Source: Malus domestica
Lineage: Eukaryota > Streptophyta > Magnoliopsida > Rosales > Rosaceae
Reading direction: 5' to 3'
Assembly (NCBI RefSeq): GCF_042453785.1
Contig: NC_091661.1
Location: forward strand, 32,169,501 to 32,233,500
DNA length: 64,000 nt
The notes beneath the pieces were generated by a model. That model had not been told where the DNA came from and did no database searches. It was given only the letters and a program-made list of their open reading frames with translations. How positions within the stretch are numbered: position 1 is the first letter of the stretch; the number at the start of each line of letters is the position of its first letter. The position numbers and the translations under genes are program-made. This document shows, one piece after another, positions 9,076-19,197 of the stretch.

Positions 9076-11016
9076 TCAAGCAATCCGGGAGAGGCGTTCC
9101 TCACAATTTTCATAGCAAGGAGCTTTGACCGCGTGTTTGAAGAAGTTTTCGGGCAAGAAGTCGCGCATCGTGATGGGGATGGACGGTCTATGTGTCGAAA
9201 TTTCATCATCTTCAACACGTTCACGTTGCTTTGAAGGTTGACAATAGCTGCTTTGCCCCCTTTCCGATTGGCGGACTTGTGGAGGAGACGTATGCTTCTT
9301 GTGTAATTTCTTAAGAGTGACTTGAGTCCATCCTTTAACTTTGCTTGTCTTGGAGGATGCCCCCAGCGGTTGAGGTGAAAACTTTGAGTCGGAAGAGCCA
9401 GAAGTGAAGGTGGTATAGTTTGACTTCGCCACTTCGTCAAGATCTAGCTCGATGATTCCTTTCTGAGCCAGCTTCATGATGAGATCTTTCAGCACGAAAC
9501 ATTTTTCTGTCGGATGACTGATGAAACGGTGGAATTTACAGTATCTTGGACTGTCGGTACGATTCATCTCTTCCGGCCGTCTGCACTCAGGAAAACTGAT
9601 CACCTTCTTGTCTAACAGGTCATCTAGCATGGCAACCACATCAGAGTCGGGGAATGGATAAGTCTTCTCCTCAAGCTCCTTCAAAGTGCGTCTACGCATC
9701 TCTTGATCACGAAAAGCTTCGGTTTGAATCGCCTTGCCTCGTGTGGATATTTTGACGGGAGCTGTGTTGACCGTCATCGCTTCCTTGGTGGGTTTCCATG
9801 CAGCCTTTTCCCCCTTTGTCCCAAGAACTTTGTCGTTCTTGTAGTCGGCGATCGGTTCTTTCTTCCCATGATGGGCGATGGTCAACTCCATGTCATGGGC
9901 GCGGGTGGCTAGCTCTTCGAAGGTCCGTGGTTTGATGCCTTGAAGGATGTATTGCAAACCCCATTGCATGCCTTGGATGCACATCTCGATTGAAGAGGTT
10001 TCCGAGAGCCTGTCTTTACAGTCGAGGCTTAGAGTGCGCCATCTGTTGATGTAGTCAATGACTGGCTCGTCCTTCCACTGCTTTGTGCTCGTCAGTTCTA
10101 GCATGCTCACAGTGCGGCGGGTGCTGTAGAAGCGGTTGAGGAATTCCCGCTCTAATTGCTCCCAGCTGTTGATGGACTCAGGCTCTAGGTCTGTGTACCA
10201 CTCAAAGGCGTTTCCTTTCAGCGAGCGCACAAACTGCTTGGCGAGGTAATCTCCCTCCGTCCCCGCGTTGTTGCAAGTTTCGACGAAATGTGCAACGTGC
10301 TGCTTTGGGTTTCCTTTTCCATCAAACTGCATGAACTTTGGTGGTTGATAACCCCTTGGCATCCTTAGGGCATTGATCTTCTTGGAATAGGGCTTCGAGT
10401 AGAACAAGGAGGTATGTGAGCTCCCTTCGTACTGTGCCTTGATGGTGTTGGTGATCATCTCCTGCAGCTGCTGGATAGAAAGAGATCCCATGAGTGCCGC
10501 TGCTTGGTCTGGCTCCGGCTTCCCATCGATTTTCTTCACCGGGGGTTCTTCGTCTCCGCCAGCTCCTCCCTTTAGTGGATCATCCTCTGGGTCGGGTTTA
10601 TCGCCGTCCTGCGCCTCCAGTCGGTTGACTAGTGCTGCAATTTGCAAATCTTTTTCTTCCACAGTTCGGGTTAGCCTTGCGATTGCTTCATTCATTTGAG
10701 CCAGCTGCTCATCGATTGAAGTTGCTCCAATGGTCATGACTTGCATGGCTGAACTGTCGCTTGAATCGGCATCGGAGAGCATGGATTCGGAGTATTTCCT
10801 TGGGCTTTCCCCCCTTGGTGCCCTTAGTGAGGCTAAGGTGATCAAAGGCTCGTGCCTTGGGTGCTTTTGTTCCCTTGGCAGAGTTGATGCAGAGGTGGCA
10901 GAAGTAGCTTTTGCTTTGCTTCGAGTCGTGATACCCAACGTGACACCACTTGCGACGAGGGCGCCTTTGTTCTTTGCGCCGGTTACGGGAACAACTTGAG
11001 CCTTCCTTGACGTCAT
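9076..11016 (-). CDS. Retrotransposon 1 Gag polyprotein
   Basis: A 646-aa ORF with no Pol downstream. The ATG at 11016 (MTSRKAQ) is chosen because the longer frame starts inside the LTR, upstream of the primer-binding site. From the N-terminus there is a basic Ser/Thr/Ala-rich region, a short coiled coil (MNEAIARLTRTVEEKDLQI), an acidic linker, then the capsid-like retrotransposon gag domain (about residues 210-380, including FVRSLKGNAFEWYTDLEP and EFLNRFYST). Towards the C-terminus there is a C-x2-H-x4-H-x4-C zinc-binding motif (YCKFHRFISHPTEKC) typical of plant Ty3/gypsy Gags. Gag packages the element RNA into particles; the intact frame suggests it may still be made. Protease and other enzymes would have to come from an autonomous relative. 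Confidence 0.88.
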   Translation of the reverse strand: MTSRKAQVVPVTGAKNKGALVASGVTLGITTRSKAKATSATSASTLPREQKHPRHEPLITLASLRAPRGESPRKYSESMLSDADSSDSSAMQVMTIGATSIDEQLAQMNEAIARLTRTVEEKDLQIAALVNRLEAQDGDKPDPEDDPLKGGAGGDEEPPVKKIDGKPEPDQAAALMGSLSIQQLQEMITNTIKAQYEGSSHTSLFYSKPYSKKINALRMPRGYQPPKFMQFDGKGNPKQHVAHFVETCNNAGTEGDYLAKQFVRSLKGNAFEWYTDLEPESINSWEQLEREFLNRFYSTRRTVSMLELTSTKQWKDEPVIDYINRWRTLSLDCKDRLSETSSIEMCIQGMQWGLQYILQGIKPRTFEELATRAHDMELTIAHHGKKEPIADYKNDKVLGTKGEKAAWKPTKEAMTVNTAPVKISTRGKAIQTEAFRDQEMRRRTLKELEEKTYPFPDSDVVAMLDDLLDKKVISFPECRRPEEMNRTDSPRYCKFHRFISHPTEKCFVLKDLIMKLAQKGIIELDLDEVAKSNYTTFTSGSSDSKFSPQPLGASSKTSKVKGWTQVTLKKLHKKHTSPPQVRQSERGQSSYCQPSKQRERVEDDEISTHRPSIPITMRDFLPENFFKHAVKAPCYENCEERLSRIA

Positions 11017-11073
11017 TGATTTTGGAAGTGTGCTTATATTCCTTGAACGGAGGAAGAGATGAGAGGTAGAGAG

Positions 11074-11091
11074 ATCCCACCGGGCGTGCCA
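11074..11091 (-). other. Primer-binding-like site of retrotransposon 1
   Basis: On the minus strand, three bases after the end of the LTR, the sequence reads TGGCACGCCCGGTGGGAT. A TGG start (complement of the tRNA CCA tail) just inside the 5-prime LTR is what a primer-binding site looks like. I cannot assign the tRNA with confidence. Confidence 0.6.
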
Positions 11092-11094
11092 ATT

Positions 11095-12001
11095 TGTGAA
11101 CACGGAAAATTCCTGAAACGAAAGAGACAAGAACAACGTGCACAAACAAATATTTGTATTTGATAATTTTGGGTTACAATCTCTCTCAATTTTGATCCTC
11201 TGATTCGATCTCCGTAAGGTGTTGATTTGGTGGGTGTTTCGTTGATCCAAGGGCCGTCGAGGCTTAATCTTGGATGAACAGTTGGAAGTTTCTTCAAAGG
11301 GCCGTGGGCTTGATCTTTGAAGGTGGATTTGAGCGGATCTTCAAGGGCTTTTGGGCTTGATCTTGAAGAAACAGTGATGAACAGATCTTCAAGTGCTTTT
11401 GGGCTTAATCTTGAAGAACGGTTGGATGTGTGGATTTGTCAACGTTTGTTGATCCAAAGGGCCGTTGGGGCTTGATCTTGGAAGAACGATGAACGAAGAA
11501 CACTTTCTTCAAGGGCCGTCGGGGCTTGATCTTGAAGGTGGATGATTGTTGATCCAAAGGGCCGTTGGGGCTTGATCTTGGATGAACGGATGATGAACGA
11601 TGGTGCTTTCTTCAAGGGCCGTCGGGGCTTGATCTTGAAAGAGTGATGGACGAAGAACGAAGAACGAAGAGAGCTTTCTTGATTCTTCGGGAACCTAGAT
11701 GCTTGAGAGCTTCGGAGTTTCAGAGCTTCAGAGCTTCAAGGTGTAATATGAATTGGTTCCCCCCCAAATGAATGAAATGGGCTTGTATTTATAGAATTTT
11801 CCAAGGCCTAATTTTGAATATAATACCCAGATGAAATAAGTCGTTTCTGCCAGGTGTTGACACGTGTCCTATTTGATGACTTTTCCAACTCATTTCAATT
11901 TTCGTTGAGTCACACGCTACGTGTAAAATTTATGTAATACATGAGCGTTGACACTTTGATTTATCGGTCAACATTTATTTACCGAAATTTCGATGTCTAC
12001 A
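11095..12001 (-). repeat. LTR (element-5-prime copy) of retrotransposon 1
   Basis: 907 bp, the promoter-bearing LTR for the minus-strand element. It differs from 2084-2990 at about four positions by eye, all A/G. A TATA-like TATAAATAC on the minus strand lies at 11785-11793, placing transcription start plausibly within the LTR. Target duplication AAAGC follows at 12002-12006. Confidence 0.92.
11785..11793 (-). promoter_or_regulatory. TATA-like box in the 5-prime LTR of retrotransposon 1
   Basis: TATAAATAC on the minus strand, about 690 bp upstream of the LTR/internal junction and about 770 bp upstream of the gag ATG. It is the best TATA candidate in this LTR; use is inferred. Confidence 0.5.
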
Positions 12002-14040
12002 AAAGCATTCCTTAATGCTTGCGGAAAATATTTCGCTACAATAAAAATTTGCATTTTTGACTAAAAAACGCGTTTCGGCTTAAATATTCTACTAAGTATA
12101 CATTTGTTGCTCAATAAATCATAAAACCACTTCCTCACACCTTATAAAGTTCTCCTTAATGCTCACGGATAATATTTTATGAAAATAAAAAATTTGCATC
12201 TTTTTTCACGATTTTTAATCGGTTTTGCAAATTAATACATGAATCACCGTTCAATCTATATATTTTCATCTTTGCCTAACTTTGAAGTTTTGAAAATTAA
12301 GGTGAGACTTTCCGTTAAGATTCTTGAGTGTAGAACCCCATTTGACAATGTTTTTTGCCTCACTACTATATTTTTCACTTATTTTCTAGTTTTCGGCTTA
12401 AATATTCTACTAAATATACATTTTTTGCTCAATAAATCATAAATCCGCTTCCAAATACTTTATAAAGTTTTCCTTAATGCTCGCAAAAAATATATCGCAA
12501 AAATAAAAATTTGCATTTTTGAAAAAAAAAAAACATAGGTTAACACTTACAATTTTTGGTCGGCTTTGCAAATTTATACATAAATTATCGTTCAATCTAT
12601 TTATTTTCACCTTCGCCTCACCATGAAATTTTGAAAAATTAAGGTAAAACTTTCCATTGAGACTCCTGAGGGTGGAACCCCATTTGACAATGTTTTGGTC
12701 CTCCCTATTGTATTTTTCACTTATTTTTTTAGTTTTCGGCTTCAATATTCTACTTGGTGTACATTTGTTGCTCAATAAATCATAAACCTACCTCCAAACA
12801 CCTTAAAAAGTTCTCCTTAATGTTCACAAAAAATATTTCGCGAAAGTAAAAAATTTGCATTTTTCACAAAAAAAATGTGGGTTAACACACACGGTTTTTA
12901 GTTGGTTTTCTAAATTCGTATATAAATCATTGTTCAATCTATTTATTTTCACCTTCGCCTCATTGTGAAGTTTTGAAAATCAATGTGAGACTTTTTGTTG
13001 AGATTCTTGAGTGTAGAACCACATTTGACATGTTCTAGGACTCACTACTATATTTTTCACTTATTTTTTAGTTTTCGGCTTAAATATTCTACCAAATATA
13101 CATTTTTCGCTCAATAAATCGTAAATTTTCTTCCAAATAGTTTATAAAGTTTTCCTTAATGCTCGCGGAAAATATTTCGCAAAAAGTAAAAATTCACATT
13201 TTTACCATAAAAATGTGGGTTAACATTCACGATTTTTAGTTGGTTTTGCAAATTCATACATAAATCAACGTACAATCTATTTATTTCACCATTGCTTCAT
13301 CATGAAATTTTGAAAATTAAGGTAAGACTTTTCGTTGAGATTCTTGAGGGTGGGACCCCTTTTGACAATGTTTTAGTCCTCACTATTGTATTTTTCACTT
13401 ATTTTTTTAGTTTTCAGATTAAATATTCTACGAAGTATACATTTATTGCTCAATAAATCATAAAACCGCTTCCTCACACCTTATAAAGTTCTCCTAAAAT
13501 GCTCACGGAAAATATTTCGTGAAAATAAAAAAATTTCATCTTTTCCAAAAAAACGTGGGTTAACACTTACGGTTTTCAGTTAGTTTTGCAAATTCGTACA
13601 TAAATCACCGTTTAATCTATACATTTTCACCTTTGCCTAACGTTGAAGTTTTGAAAATTAAGATGAGACTTTCCGTTGAGATTCTTGAGTGTAGAACCCT
13701 AGTTGACAATGTTTTGGGCCTAGCGTCTTTTAGAACCTTGGTTTCCGACTTAAATATTCTACTAAATATACATTTTTTGCTCAATTAATCGTAAATCTGC
13801 TTCCAAATACTTTAGAAAGTTTTCCTTAATGCTCGTAAAAAGTATATCTCAAAAATAAAAATTTGCATTTTTGAAAAAAAAACACGTGGGTTAACACTTA
13901 TGGTGTCGACTTTGCAAATTTGTACACAAATTATCGTTCAATCTATTTATTTTTACCTTCGCCTCACCATGAAATTTTGAAAAATTAAGGTAAGACTTTC
14001 CATTAAGACTCTTGAGGGTGGAATCCCATTTGACAATGTT
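12002..14040 (+). repeat. Satellite array, right block 1 (dimeric arrangement)
   Basis: About six monomers of 335-340 bp. The first is truncated (a B-type end follows the insertion site directly). The monomers then alternate strictly: A near 12325, B near 12665, A near 13010, B near 13345, A near 13690, B near 14000. A types carry GTGTAGAACC, CTAAATATACATTTTTTGC and TTTTCCTTAATGCTCGC; B types carry GGGTGGAACC, CTAAGTATACATTTGTTGC and TTCTCCTTAATG. The result is a higher-order repeat of about 680 bp. No gene is present. Confidence 0.82.
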
Positions 14041-14245
14041 TTGGTTGGTTGGGTAATTTGATCAGGGGGAGTCTGGTCATGAAATGTTTGATCAATGGGA
14101 GTTTGGTCAAGAGGAGCAATCCTATTTTTTGGTATACCTTCCTCATGGTTTGGAGGGGGAGATTGTTAGGTTTTTCCAGCCCATGATAAGTTGTCATAAG
14201 TCTATAAGGAATTATAGTCTTATCGGATTAAATTGTTTTCCCAAT
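14041..14245 (+). mobile_element. Copia-type LTR retrotransposon end fragment
   Basis: Contains GGTTTGGAGGGGGAGATTGTTAGG, that is, a purine-rich tract directly followed by TGTTAGG. This is the usual polypurine tract / 3-prime LTR junction of plant Ty1/copia elements. About 75 bp of LTR-like sequence follows before satellite DNA resumes. Both ends are truncated. Confidence 0.5.
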
Positions 14246-14735
14246 TGGAGTTTTTTATTTTTTTTAGTTTTCGGCTTAAATATTCTACTTGGTGTACAAT
14301 TCTTGCTCAATAAATCATAAACCCACTTCCAAACACCTTAAAAAGTTCTCCTTAATGTTCACGAAAAATATTTCGTGAAAATAAAAAATTTGCATTTTTC
14401 ACAGAAAAATGTGGGTTTTCCAAATTCATATATAAATCATCGTTCAATCTATTTATTTTCACCTTTGCCTCACTGTGAAGTTTTGAAAATCAAGGTGAGA
14501 CTTTTCATTGAGATTTTTAAGTGTAGAACCACATTTGACAATGTTCTGGGGCCCACTACTATATTTTCCACTTATTTTCTTAGTTTTCGGCTTAAATATT
14601 CTACTAAATATACATTTTTTGCTCAATAAATCATAAATTTTCTTCTAAATAGTTTATAAAGTTTTCCTTAATGCTCGCGGAAAATATTTCGCAAAAATAA
14701 AAATTTGCATTTTTCACCAAAAAAAAAAGCATGGT
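14246..14735 (+). repeat. Satellite array, right block 2
   Basis: A B-type end (CTACTTGGTGTACA...GCTCAATAAATC) followed by one A-type monomer (near 14520) and the start of another unit. Same family as the flanking blocks. Confidence 0.75.
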
Positions 14736-15035
14736 TGTTAGGCGGGTTCCTGCTCACAGAAAACGGGGCGGAGTTTAGGCATGCAAATCAAGGCAAGCTC
14801 CATGCACGAAAAACTAGATATGATACGTCGCACAAGTCAAGGCCAGCCCTGCAAATGAAAAACGATGTTGGCTCCGTGCATGCCAAAACAATGCGAGCTC
14901 CGTGGACACAAATAGGGGCGGACTTCTAGCACGCAACGATGCAGACACCTCATATGCTAAACCCTAGCTCACAAAATGAGGTGGGCATCGCACACGCAGA
15001 ACGAAAGGAACTCTCGGGTGCTCAAAAATAAAAAT
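14736..15035 (+). repeat. GC-richer degenerate repeat interrupting the satellite
   Basis: Repeated phrases of the type CGAGCTCCGTG, GCACGAAAAAC and AAAACAATGCGAGC at intervals of about 35-40 bp. Similar phrases flank the Harbinger element (19106-19194 and 21052-21165), so this is a separate short-period repeat family. No coding potential is seen. Confidence 0.5.
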
Positions 15036-15570
15036 AAAACGTGGGTTAAAACTCATGATTTTTCGTCGATTTTGCAAATTCGAACATAAATCATCGTTCA
15101 AACTATTTATTTTCACCTTTGCCTCATTGTTAAATTTTGAAAATTCAAGTAAGACTTTCTGTTGAGATTCTTAAGGGTGGAACCCTATTTGACAATGTTT
15201 TGGTCCTCGCTATTGTATTTTTCACTTATTTTTTTAGTTTTCGACTTAAATATTCTACTAAGTATACATTTGTTGCTCGACAAATTATAATACCTCTTCC
15301 AACCACCTTAGAAATTTCTCCTTAATGTTCATGGAAAATATTTCACGGAAATAAAAAATTTGCATTTTTCACAAAAAAAAACGTGGGTTAACACTCACAA
15401 TTTTTAGTCGGTTTTGCAAATTTGAACATAAATCACCGTTCAAACTATTTATTTTCACCTTCGCCTCACTATAAAATTTTGAAAATTTGGGTAAGACTTT
15501 CCGTTGAGATTCTTGAGGGTGGAACCCCATTTGACAATGTTTTGGTCCTCATTATTGTATTTTTCACTTA
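15036..15570 (+). repeat. Satellite array, right block 3
   Basis: Two B-type monomers in succession (GAGGGTGGAACCC near 15175 with the close variant AAGGGTGGAACCC, and near 15510), so the strict A/B alternation is lost here. It ends abruptly at a non-satellite insertion. Confidence 0.75.
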
Positions 15571-15930
15571 TTTGACAAAGTCATGAGTCACTTTTTGCCA
15601 CCCACAAGAATTTCAATCATTTTTGTACATTTTTTTTTTTTATTTCTCTTGCCACTTTAACAAACTATCAAATTCAATGTCTTCAAAATATATTGTCCCG
15701 CGCAAAATCTATTATACTTCGATTTAAACACTTGTAATCAACGATTTAAAATCTAAATTTGAAGATATTTGAACCTTTTTTTTTTGTTAAATTTTCTTTT
15801 ATCTAAATGTAAACCACATATTAACAGAATCCTCTTTGTCAACCAAAAGAGGATGAACGACTATTGAACAAGACAAAATTATGCTATTTTCTGTTTAACC
15901 CTCACCTACAGGTGATTTTAAGACTATATT
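15571..15930. other. Unidentified AT-rich insertion in the satellite
   Basis: About 360 bp without satellite landmarks, containing GACAAAGTCATGAGTCAC at one end and CACCTACAGGTGATTTTAAG at the other. I see no ORF, no clear inverted ends and no target duplication. It could be a deleted transposon or old spacer DNA. Confidence 0.35.
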
Positions 15931-16332
15931 TTTCATTTATTTTATAGTTTTCGGCTTAAATGTTCTACTAAATATACATTTTTTGCTCAACAAATCGTAA
16001 ATATGCTTCCAAATATTTTATAAAGTTTTCCTTAATGCTTGTGGAAATTATTTAGCAAAAATAAAAATTTACATTTTGACAAAAAAACGTCGATTTAACA
16101 CTCACTATTTTTAGTCGGTTTTGCAAATTCGTACATAAATCACCGTTCAATCTATATATTTTCACTTTTGCCTCATCGTGAAATTTTGAAAAATAAGGTA
16201 AGACTTTCCGTTGAGATTCTTGAGTGTGGAACCTCATTTACAATGTTTTGGTCCTCACTATTGTATTTTTCATTTATTTTTTTAGTTTTTGGCTTAAATA
16301 TTCTACTAAGTATACATTTGTTGCTCAATAAA
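15931..16332 (+). repeat. Satellite array, right block 4
   Basis: An A-type end and one complete monomer (TTAGTCGGTTTTGCAAATTC near 16112, GAGTGTGGAACCTC near 16223) with mixed A/B character. It is interrupted at 16337 by a Cassandra TRIM. Confidence 0.75.
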
Positions 16333-16337
16333 TTATA

Positions 16338-16930
16338 TGTCACATCCCGGCCCGGGTCCACCACATTCCGGGCCCGTTCCACTACCGTAGCACGATATTG
16401 TCCGCTTTGGGCTTACCATTCTCTCACGGTTTTGTTTTTGGGAACTTACGAGCAACTTCCCAGTAGGTCACCCAAAAACAAAACCGTGAGGGAATGGTAA
16501 GCCCAAAGCAGATAATATCGTGCTACGGTGGTGGAACGGGCCCGGAATGTGGTGGACCCGGGCCGCGATGTGACGATTGGTATCATAGCCAATCCTTGGC
16601 CGGAAGTGTGTCGACGAGAACGTCGGGCCCCTAAGGGGGGTGGATTGTGACATCCCACATCGCCCAGGGGAGTGATCCTTAAATGTATATTCCCATCCTT
16701 ATCTAGCACAAGGTTTTTTGGGAGCTTATTGGCTTCGGGTTTCGTAGGAACTCAGAAGTTAAGCGAGAATGAGGCCAGGTCACTCCCAAGATGGGTGACC
16801 CACTGGGAAGTTGCTTGTGAGTTCCCAAAAACAAAACCGTGAGGGAATGGTAAGCCCAAAGCGGATAATATCGTGCTACAATGGTGGAACGAGCCTAGGA
16901 AATGGTTCCGCCCTGGGCCGGAATGTGACA
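16338..16930 (+). mobile_element. Rearranged Cassandra-type TRIM retrotransposon
   Basis: 593 bp flanked by the 5-bp duplication TTATA (16333-16337 and 16931-16935). The right part is standard: a primer-binding site TGGTATCATAGCC (16578-16590; one change from the initiator-tRNA-Met type TGGTATCAGAGCC), a short internal stretch, a purine tract (AAGGGGGGTGGA), and a complete 285-bp LTR (16646-16930). The left LTR is abnormal: 16338-16440 is the reverse complement of the LTR 3-prime end, joined near 16450-16475 to a direct copy, making a long palindrome ending about 16574. Cassandra elements encode no protein and carry a 5S rRNA-like pol III region in the LTR, as here. Confidence 0.85.
16728..16825 (+). 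repeat. 5S rRNA-like segment in the Cassandra LTR
   Basis: Reads GAACTCAGAAGTTAAGCG followed, about 30 bases later, by AAGATGGGTGACC and CTGGGAAGTTGC. These correspond to the A-box and C-box regions of plant 5S rRNA. It is part of the retroelement, not a working 5S gene: the ends of the 5S molecule are missing. Confidence 0.85.
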
Positions 16931-16935
16931 TTATA

Positions 16936-19105
16936 AATCTCTTCCAACCACCTTATAAATTTCTCCTTAGTTCTCATGGAAAATATTTCACGGAAATAAA
17001 AAAATTTCATTTTTCACAAAAAAAACGTTGGTTAACAACTCACGATTTTTAGTCGGTTTTGCAAATTCGAACATAAATCATTGTTCAAACTATTTATTTT
17101 CACCTTCGCCTCACTGTAAAATTTGAAAAATTAGGATAAGACCTTCTGTTGAGATTCTTGAGGGTGGAACCCCATTTGACAATGTTTTGGTCCTCCCTAT
17201 TGTATTTTTCACTTATTTTTTTAGTTTTTAGCTTAAATATTCTACTAAGTTTACATTTGTTCCTCAATAAATCATAAAACTGCTTCCAAACACCTTATAA
17301 AGTTCTCCTTAATGCTCACAAATTTTTTTTGTGAAAATAAAAAATTTGTATTTGTCCACAAAAAAAAACGTGGGTTAACACTCACGATTTTTAGTTGGTT
17401 TTGCAAATTCGACATAAATCATTGTTCAATGTATTTATTTTCACATTCGCCTTACTGTGAAGTTTTGAAAATTAACGTGAGATTTTCCGTTGAGATTCTT
17501 GAGTGTAGAACCCCATTTGACAATATTATGGGCCTCACTACTAAATTTTTCACTTTTTTTTTCGGCTTCAATATTCTACTAACCATACATTTGGTTCTCA
17601 ATGAACCGTAAAACTACTTCCAAAATTCTTAAAGGGTTTAACTTAATGCTCAAGAAAAATGTTTTGATAAAATAAAAAATCTGCATTTTTGTCATGAAAT
17701 TTTGAAAATTAAGGTAAGACTTTCCGTTGAGATTATTGAGGGTGGAACCCCATTTGACAATGTTTTGGTCCTCACTATTGTATTTTTCACTTATTTTTTT
17801 AGTTTTCTGCTTAAATATTCTACTAAGTTTACATTTGTTCCTTAATAAATCATAAAACTGCTTACAAATTCTACTAAGTATACATGTGTTGCTCAATAAA
17901 TCATAAAATCGCTTCCTAACACCTTATAAAGTTCTCCTTAATGCTCCAGGAAAATATTTTGTGAAAATAAAAAATTTGCATTTTTCCCAATAAAACGTGG
18001 GTTATTTTTTTAGTTTTTGGCTTAAATGTTCTACTAAATATACATTTTTACTCAATAAAACGTAAATCTACTTCCAAATACTTTATAAAGTTTTCCTTAA
18101 TGCTCGCGGCAAATATATCGCAAAAATAAAAATTTGCATTTTTGACAAAAAAACGTGGATTAACACTTACGATTTTTGGTCGGTTTTGCAAATTTGTACA
18201 TAAATCATCGTTCAATATATTTATTTTCACCTTCGCCTCACCCTAAAATTTGAAAAATTAAGATAAGATTTTCCGTTGAGATTCTTGAGGGTGGAACCCC
18301 ATTTGACTATGTTTTGGTCCTCACTATTGTATTTTTCACTTGTTTTTTAGTTTTCGGCTTAAATATTCTACTAGGTGTACATTTGTTGCCCAATAAATCA
18401 TAAAACTGCTTCCAAACACCTTATAAAGTTCTCCTTAATGCTCATGGAAAATATTTTGCGAAAATAAAAAATAAGCATTTTTCACACGTTTTTTTAGTCG
18501 GTTTTGCAAATTCGTATATAAATCACCGTTCAATATATTTATTTTCACTTTCGCCTCACTGTGAAGTTTTGAAAATCAAGGTGCAACTTTTCATTGAGAT
18601 TCTTGAGTGTAGAACCACATTTGACAATGTTTTGGGCTTCACTACTATATTTTTCACTTATTTTTTTGTTGCTCAATAAATCATAAAATCTCTTCCAAGC
18701 ACCTTGTAAAGTTCTCCTTAATGCTCATGAAAAATATTTTGTGTTTAGTTGGTTTTGTTAATTCATACATAAATCATCATTCAAAATATTTATTTTCACC
18801 CTCGCCTCACCGTGAATTTTCAAAAATGAAAGTAAGACTTTTCGTTGATATTCTTGTGGGTGGAACCCCATTTAAGACTTTCTGTTGATATTCTTGTAGG
18901 TGGAACCCCATTTTAACAATGTTTTGGGCCTTACTACTATAATTTTTTTACTTATTTTCTTAACTTTTGGCTTAAGTATTATACTAAATATACATTTAAT
19001 TCTAAATAAATCGTAAAACCACTTCCAAATGGTTTATAAAGCTTTTCTTAATGTTTGCAGAAAATATTTCACGAAAATAAAAAATTTGAATTTCAAAATA
19101 AACAT
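16936..19105 (+). repeat. Satellite array, right block 5
   Basis: About seven monomers, several shortened: B near 17155, A near 17500, B near 17740, B near 18280, A near 18605 and two partial copies near 18850-18900 that repeat the phrase GTGGAACCCCATTT at short spacing. Deletions and short duplications become frequent towards the right edge, as in a decaying array border. Confidence 0.8.
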
Positions 19106-19197
19106 GAGTGTTAGACGGACACCGTGCACGTAAAACAAGACAAATCTGTGCGCACGGAAAGCGAGGTGAACCTGCAAGCTCTACACACGAAAAATAA

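Larger units (their letters stand above)
2084..12001 (-). mobile_element. Full-length LTR retrotransposon 1, gag-only, with captured gene pieces
   Basis: A 9,918-bp element read on the minus strand. It is bounded by two 907-bp LTRs starting TGTGAACACGG and ending GATGTCTACA (TG...CA), and flanked by a 5-bp target duplication AAAGC at 2079-2083 and 12002-12006. In element order it holds a primer-binding-like site, a long gag ORF, short inverted-repeat arrays, WRKY57-like and TYW1-like gene pieces, a microsatellite-rich zone, an antisense ORF and a stem-loop repeat zone. No protease, reverse transcriptase, RNase H or integrase ORF is present, so it must have been mobilised by enzymes supplied in trans. 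By eye the LTRs differ at only about four of 907 positions, all A/G transitions, which indicates a recent insertion. The Gag family points to Ty3/gypsy; the lineage cannot be assigned without pol. Confidence 0.93.

Noticed and set aside
16728..16825. 5S rRNA gene
   Set aside because: Only the internal promoter region resembles 5S rRNA, the ends are missing and it sits inside a Cassandra LTR.
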